NCBI GenBank assembly: GCA_030522415.1
Contig: CM060106.1
Span: forward strand, 27,119,967-27,183,966
Reading direction: 5' to 3'
DNA length: 64,000 nucleotides
Source: Channallabes apus
Taxonomy: Eukaryota > Chordata > Actinopteri > Siluriformes > Clariidae
Position 1 is the first letter of the stretch. Each line of letters starts with the position of its first letter. This document shows positions 59,159 through 64,000 of this stretch, one piece after another. The notes under the pieces were generated by a model. That model did no database searches. It saw only the letters and a program-made list of their open reading frames with translations, and was not told the DNA's origin. The position numbers and the translations under genes were made by a program.

Positions 59159-59363
59159 TGCACTTCTCTCTCTCCCCCTTTTATCTCTCTTTCTCTCTCT
59201 GTCTCCCCTCTCTTGTCCTTCCTCCATCCCTCTCTCCTCGTCTCACCCCTTTCTCTTGCCTTTCTCTCCTCCCTCCCCCTTCTCTTTTCTCTCTCTCTCC
59301 TCTCTTTTCCTTTCCTGTCTCTCTTCTTCCCCCCTCTCTCTTCCTCTCTCTCTCTCTCTCTCC
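59159..59363. repeat. Polypyrimidine tract, about 205 bp
   Basis: Almost pure C and T on the plus strand (CTCTCTCTCC and TTCCTCC words). Long frames on either strand here are artefacts of composition. Confidence 0.92.
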
Positions 59364-59499
59364 CACAAGAGCCCAATTTAAAATTCTCCTGCTTCTGCTG
59401 GTGCATGAATAACGTCTTGATGCGCTCAGGCGACTCGGGGTGTGTTCTTTATCATCGGAGCCGCACAGAGAGACATAACGAGGGCTCTGGGGGGAGGGG

Positions 59500-59548
59500 T
59501 TTATGTGTTTGTGTGTGTGTGTGCGCGTGTGTGTGTATGTGTGTGTGG
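59500..59548. repeat. (GT)n microsatellite
   Basis: GT/GC dinucleotide repeats with short interruptions. Confidence 0.9.
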
Positions 59549-60245
59549 TACAGCTTGGCCAAGTTAACAGCAGGTTACCATCCTGGAGACACATCCACCC
59601 AGTGGGATAACAGAACATGGCACACACACACACATAGAACGAGTATCTCTTCCTCATTCTCACCGTTTGTTGTCTCTTCCCGTTTCTCTAAATGATTCCA
59701 TCTCTCTTTCTCTTAATCATACACATAGATCTATATCTCTCAAATAAATCTGCATAGTTTATTTATTATTCGGTATTTCAACAACTCTGTGGATGATGCT
59801 AAGTGGATGGGCAAAAGGGAAGGCGTGGTTCCCACATGGATCATCTTCTCAGTCCTACATCGGTTAAGGAAACACTGTTCGCACAAGAAATAGAAAGCTG
59901 TATCAGTCTTGTTTGTATCGTCCATGCATGTCTTTATAACACTGCAATTACACTCTTATAATCAGTCAGGATTGCAATGCAAACAAACACTCCTGATGTA
60001 AACTATACATATTAAATGCTTAATAATCTGTATAGTCCTGCTTACTCTATACTTATCATTAATATTACATTCGTAAATGTAATATTAATGCGTAGTATGT
60101 TTTACATTATAGAACAAACAATTTGTTAAAGCCTTAAACCCAACAGATAAACAATAATGAAATAATAAAGTTGTATTTAATCATAAATAATAGTAGTGAA
60201 TAAATATTTGATTTAGTATATATTTGCAAGTTTAAAGCCATAGTG

Positions 60246-60246
<1 letters not shown>
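59549..60246. other. Non-coding spacer, nothing recognised
   Basis: No gene or transposon seen. Confidence 0.5.

Positions 60247-60302
<56 letters not shown>
60247..60302. repeat. (TA)n microsatellite
   Basis: About 28 TA units. Confidence 0.95.
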
Positions 60303-60304
<2 letters not shown>

Positions 60305-60521
60305 GATAACAGTCATGACAATCAATAAACTTGCTAAGTTTCCAATGTCTAATGATTTTCATGCTATATTTGGATGGATATTTAACAAGCCTGGGAGTGT
60401 AGTGTACATGAGCTGAACAGAGAGATCAGTGTGATGAGTTTTAAGCTCACATCGCTCAGGCTACAGCTAATGTAGTACAAACACACAGACCGTCTAAAGA
60501 CGCTGCAGATATCCATCTCTC

Positions 60522-60552
60522 TCACACACACACACACACACGCACACACACA
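60522..60552. repeat. (CA)n microsatellite
   Basis: About 15 CA-type units with one CG interruption, just downstream (minus strand) of the putative exon 1 donor. Confidence 0.92.
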
Positions 60553-60595
60553 TTAGGGTAAAACCGTCAGTTTATACACAAAGAATACGCGTTAC

Positions 60596-60794
60596 CTCTA
60601 CAGTATATCCGTGGTTATTGCCGTAGTTATGTTGACATAAAGCCCGGAGCTGGTGTTAAGGAGGAGCCGCGCTGCCGCTCTGAGACGCTGCGCCCCGAGC
60701 CGCTTTTATAGGAGCACAACCAGCGCGTGCAGCTGCAGCTAAATAAACCTGCGCGCGCCGCGACCGTTATTCTATATTCCGCACCCGCACCGCC

Positions 60795-60825
<31 letters not shown>

Positions 60826-60880
60826 ACACAAAAAAGGGAAAGAAAAAGAAAACCACGCCCGCGCCGTTCTGATTGGTCAG
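60596..60880 (-). promoter_or_regulatory. Candidate CpG-rich promoter and non-coding first exon
   Basis: On the minus strand, reading from right to left: a CCAAT box in CTGACCAATCAGAACGG (about 60865-60880), a GC box-like GGGCGTGG (about 60853-60860), a G-run with (GT)n, CpG-rich GGTCGCGGCGCGCGCAGG, and a TATA box CTATAAAAGCGG at 60701-60711. A start site near 60675-60680 would give an exon ending at CTGTAGAG|GTAACG (donor GT at 60594-60595). The only ATG in this exon opens a four-codon uORF, so it would be untranslated. The local CpG density contrasts with the AT-rich surroundings. The gene itself is not identified and would lie to the left. Confidence 0.5.
60793..60830. repeat. C19 homopolymer plus (CA)n
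   Basis: Nineteen C followed by about nine CA units, inside the candidate promoter, upstream of its TATA box. On the promoter strand it is a G-run. Confidence 0.92.
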
Positions 60881-61196
60881 AAATACCACACCGCTAAAAT
60901 TAATTACGGAAAAATATTGTTTTTCGTCTTTACAAAGTGATTCCAATCTACAATATGTTCATATATCAGTCTTACTTCCTCCTAATGTTTGCAAAGCATT
61001 TTAATAAATGTTAAAAAAAAATTTTTAGTAATCATCATTAGCTATGATCATATAATGTGTTTATACATATTCATATACATAATGTTCTATTTAATGTTGA
61101 CAACCTAGGTTTTATTAAATTATATAGCACAATGTTCCAATATTTGACAATATTTCAAACATTTATGTGAATAATGATAGTTGATGTACAGTAGTA
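60881..61196. other. AT-rich spacer upstream of the candidate promoter
   Basis: Nothing recognised. Confidence 0.45.
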
Positions 61197-61440
61197 CTAT
61201 AGTTAGCACTGTGGCCTCGCGCCGCCATGGTCCAGGTTCGATTCCCGCCTGTGTTTTGTGTGTGAAGTTTTTGCATGTTCTCCCTATGCTTGGTGGGTTT
61301 CCACCATGTACTCCAGTTACCTCCCACAATCCAAAGACATGCAGGTTAGGCTATCTGGTGTTCACAATAGGCAAATACAGTAGTGTGTGTATGTATTGGC
61401 ACCCCATCCATGATATACCTTGCCTCGTGCCCTAAGTCTG
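61197..61440 (+). mobile_element. Diverged V-SINE, 3' end replaced by Tc1
   Basis: TAGTTAGCACTGTGGCCTCG, box B GGTTCGATTCCCGCC, TTCTCCCTATGCTTGGTGGG, CTCCCACAATCCAAAGACAT and the 3' region GGCACCCCATCCATGATATA are in family order. The tail is cut off at CCCTAAGTCTG, where a Tc1 element begins. Confidence 0.85.
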
Positions 61441-61972
61441 CTCATCTGCGTGAACGTGCATTAGGCATGCTGCAGGGAGGCATGAGGACTGCTGAAGTGG
61501 CTAGGGCAATAAATCGCCATGTCCGCACTGTGAGACTCCTAAGACGGCGTTACAGGGAGACAGGAAGGACAGCTGATCATCCTCGCAGTGGAACACCACG
61601 TGTAACAACACATGCACAGGATGGGTACATCCGAATATCACACCTGCGTGACAGGTACAGGATGGCCACAACAACTGCCCGAGTCACACCAGGAACACAC
61701 AATCCCTCCATCTCACAGCAAGAACTGACAAATCTGGTCCAGTCCATGAGGAGGAGATGCACTGCAGTACTTCAAGCAGCTGGTGGCCACCAGATACTGA
61801 CTGGTACTGACTGATTTTGAGCCTCCCTTCATTCAGGGACACATTGTGAAACATTTTTACTTTATGTCTTATGGTGTCGACTCTTTTAGTGTTCATACAA
61901 ATATTTACACATTAAGTTTACTGAAAGTAAAAACAGATGAAAGTCAGAGGACGTTTCTTTTTTTGCTGAATA
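61441..61972 (+). pseudogene. Internally deleted Tc1-like transposon with fused 143-codon frame
   Basis: Reads RERALGMLQGGMRTAEVARA and VRLLRRRYRETGRTADHPRS, the two helix-turn-helix motifs and basic GRP-type linker of a Tc1 transposase, then passes without a stop into SMRRRCTAVLQAAGGH, the extreme C-terminus; the catalytic DDE core is deleted. The open frame (61383-61814) starts in the SINE and stops at the normal transposase end. The 3' end AGAGGACGTTTCTTTTTTTG follows. The 5' TIR is missing. It could in principle encode a DNA-binding-only protein, but expression is not shown. Confidence 0.82.
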
Positions 61973-62286
61973 TAAGAAAGATATTTAAAAAGAAAGCTTA
62001 AATTTTATTTTTAAGAAAGCTACTGTAAAGCATTCACTGGAGTTTGGCACCTATTAATTATTTTTCAGCTTGAGCTTTTGTGTGAAAAGATTTGCAAATG
62101 TATAGTAGAGGCATGCTGCTGCACTGGGAATGGCAAACAGTCTAGAGAGCAACATAAATCAGGGTAATGATTAATGATAAATTAGAGTAATGATTTCGAG
62201 GTGATTTATAACCTACTGTGCCTGCAGAAAGGATTCATCCACTGTAAATAGTTTTCCTTTGGCTCCTGGCTTCAGCATCAAATGTT
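61973..62286. other. Non-coding spacer, nothing recognised
   Basis: AT-rich, no feature. Confidence 0.45.
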
Positions 62287-62576
62287 TTTTTTTTCTCTAG
62301 ATTTTATCTCTAATTTAGTCGTGTCCAATTCCTCCCCGTCACTAGGGGGCTCCACATTAAGGCAACTACTACCACTCAGAAGACTATCACATGTTTCCTC
62401 CGAACCACGTGACGCCAGCCGACCGCATCTTTTCGAACTGCTCGCTCTCGCACCGTTGGGGCGATGTAACACACTTGGAGGACAGCGCTATCCGCTCCTT
62501 CCACTTGCGTGAGTTCACAGACGCCCCTGATTGGCTGTAGAACCGTGATTAATGTGGGAGCATTAGCTCTCTCTGA
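62287..62576 (-). mobile_element. tRNA-derived SINE (second family), head lost
   Basis: On the minus strand: body CAGCCAATCAGGGGCGTCTG, AAAAGATGCGGTCGGCTGGC, GTCACGTGGTTCGGAGGAAA, then GAGGAATTGGACACGACTAA and an A-rich tail (62286-62295). It shows the 3' part missing from the 22.2-kb copy. Its 5' portion is cut off at 62576 by another element. Confidence 0.75.
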
Positions 62577-62720
62577 TGGCGCTTTTCCACTGCATAGTAC
62601 GACACGTTCAGTTCTACTCACTTTTGGGGGGCTTTCCACTGGGAACAGTACATAGTACCTGGTCCTTTCTTTAGTACCACCTCAGCCGAGGTTCCAAGAT
62701 TGTGCTATGGTTTAATTTGT
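62577..62720 (+). mobile_element. DNA transposon end fragment
   Basis: GGCGCTTTTCCACTGCATAG and TTTCCACTGGGAACAGTAC are the terminal and subterminal words of a common fish non-autonomous DNA transposon. Only this end is present. Confidence 0.5.
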
Positions 62721-63449
62721 ATTGCTTGTAATTTGTGCTGTTTGCCTGTCTTGAAAATAAGAATCTTGTGAATAAGATTTTATTCTTTATTTTTTTTATC
62801 TCAATGAGGATAAATAAAGGTTATTTAAAGTCAAACCACGACTTTTGATTCTATAGAAACGCTGGGCTCCCAGGAACTCCTTTAATGGCCCAAACATGAA
62901 AATGACTTGGAGGGTACGAGGGATATGCCAATAACTCCTAGCTGAGTTCCTGTAATGTGTAAATGGTGTTGGTGAATGATTGTGTGTATAGGTCCCACAG
63001 ACAGATGCGTCTCTTCTACAAGTTACGAGTTATCTCTTGATTTTCTAAAATGAACACACAACAGAGTGGTCTCACCCGGGATCATCATTCATGGACGTAC
63101 AATACTGCCTTCCTTATGTTACATTAAATACAGCTCTGCTCATTTTAAACCCATATCTGTCGAACTACATATGTACACAATAAATATGTCAGAGTGTGGG
63201 AAGTCTCAGAGCTAAAATGACAAATCAGATCAGTCCTGCTGTCAGGAAGACTGAAGAACAGCTGGTAAATCTTCAAAGTAAAATTGTTAGGAGAACAAAA
63301 AGATGGAGAAGGTTATGGAATTAACTATTACAAAAGCAAAATAAAAGAGCGTACTGACTGAAAATAGAAGAACATGTGCAGACGTCAACAATCTCATCAG
63401 CTCTTCATAGACCCAGCCTCTATGAGGTGTTAGGAAGTCTTTACAGAGC
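62721..63449. other. Non-coding spacer, nothing recognised
   Basis: No gene or repeat seen in about 0.7 kb. Confidence 0.5.

Positions 63450-63477
<28 letters not shown>
63450..63477. repeat. (TA)n microsatellite at a hAT junction
   Basis: About 14 TA units end exactly where the hAT terminus starts. Confidence 0.95.
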
Positions 63478-63480
<3 letters not shown>

Positions 63481-64000
63481 GGGTGGGCGGTATACCGGTA
63501 TACACGGTTAACCGGTAGAAATTTGTCAACCGATAGAGATTTTGGTCTGTCGTCTTAATCGCGGTTGAGATCACGTGACGTTGCACGTGACGTAACCACG
63601 CAATACACATTCACTTCTATGGGAAACCAAACACATCTAAAGTGGGACGAAACCGTGGCACCCGATTGAGCCGGCGTGGGCAGAACAAATATCCAGACCC
63701 GGTGGATCGCGCAGCGCGGACCAACTTGAGCAGCGCCGCTCGAGTCACAAACCTGCGCGACGCTGATAGAAATAGACCGCAGCCGACCATCAAAATACTT
63801 TTTACCCCGCTGGGATGCGCACGTACAGACCAGGCATGGCAAGGCGGAAACAATATTAAACAATCCTGACATTTTAAATAAATTGTTTTTAAATAAAAAA
63901 CAGTGGGTCTCGCAGGTTTGTGATTCGAGCGGCGCTGCTCAAGTTAATCCGCGCTGTGCGATCCACCGGGCTGCGCGAATAAACCAGATCATCTCTGCGC
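63478..64000. mobile_element. hAT element, inverted copy of 809-1839, cut by window edge
   Basis: Begins TAGGGGTGGGCGGTATACCG and follows the right half of the 809-1839 element on the opposite strand: GTATACACGGTTAACCGGTA, CACGTGACG, AAACCGTGGCACCCGATTG, then the TTTTTAAATAAAAAACAGTG centre, and enters the second arm of the inverted repeat (GGTTTGTGATTCGAGCGG). The other end lies beyond the window. Similarity to the first copy is high over this half. Confidence 0.82.

Noticed and set aside
59181..59695. Two 160-codon frames on opposite strands
   Set aside because: Low-complexity translations of the polypyrimidine and GT tracts.

Overview
The window looks like non-coding, repeat-rich DNA from a ray-finned fish, most likely a teleost (a catfish or related otophysan is possible but not shown). 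The evidence is AT-rich sequence full of microsatellites, several tRNA-headed V-SINE copies typical of fish, a DIRS1-type tyrosine-recombinase retrotransposon, many Tc1/mariner, Tigger-like, hAT and PIF/Harbinger-type elements, and no intact long reading frame. I find no complete host gene. The only host-gene candidates are a CpG-rich, TATA- and CCAAT-containing minus-strand promoter with a possible non-coding first exon near 60.6-60.9 kb, and a weak candidate minus-strand exon near 57.75-57.85 kb. If both are real, much of the window to the left could be intronic, but that is inference.

Layout. 0-7 kb: a hAT-type repeat (496-2132) interrupted by a second hAT with a perfect 8-bp target duplication (809-1839), a V-SINE with a perfect 12-bp duplication, the 5' end of another hAT, a decayed Tc1 transposase and smaller fragments. 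7.9-12.0 kb: one nearly full-length but frameshifted DIRS1-like element with inverted terminal repeats, gag, RT/RNase H and recombinase remnants, and an internal complementary region matching both ends. 12.4-14.1 kb: a Tigger-like element carrying a nested element with 5-bp target duplications and long terminal inverted repeats. 16.9-19.0 kb and 53.9-55.8 kb: two opposite-orientation copies of one roughly 2-kb element, each with the same Harbinger-type passenger at the same internal site; one copy has expanded a 29-bp minisatellite. 19-30 kb: a TIR element, hAT, two tRNA-SINE types and three Tc1-like relics. 31.4-33.4 kb: a Charlie-type hAT with a BED-finger transposase remnant, containing another hAT and a possible solo LTR. 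35-46 kb: four V-SINEs (one 5'-truncated with a 14-bp duplication), decayed hAT relics, a Tigger remnant and a roughly 33-bp-stem hairpin. 47-64 kb: MITEs, a 44-bp minisatellite, Tc1 relics, SINEs, the candidate promoter, and a second copy of the first hAT running off the right edge.

The elements do not form a pathway; they are independent insertions, often nested, and the nesting gives relative ages. I did not find a convincing new cellular system. The most unusual items are the paired composite elements with the TIR-derived minisatellite, the nested 5-bp-duplication element, and the long hairpin at 46.1 kb. All identities are from reading by eye; no database search was run.
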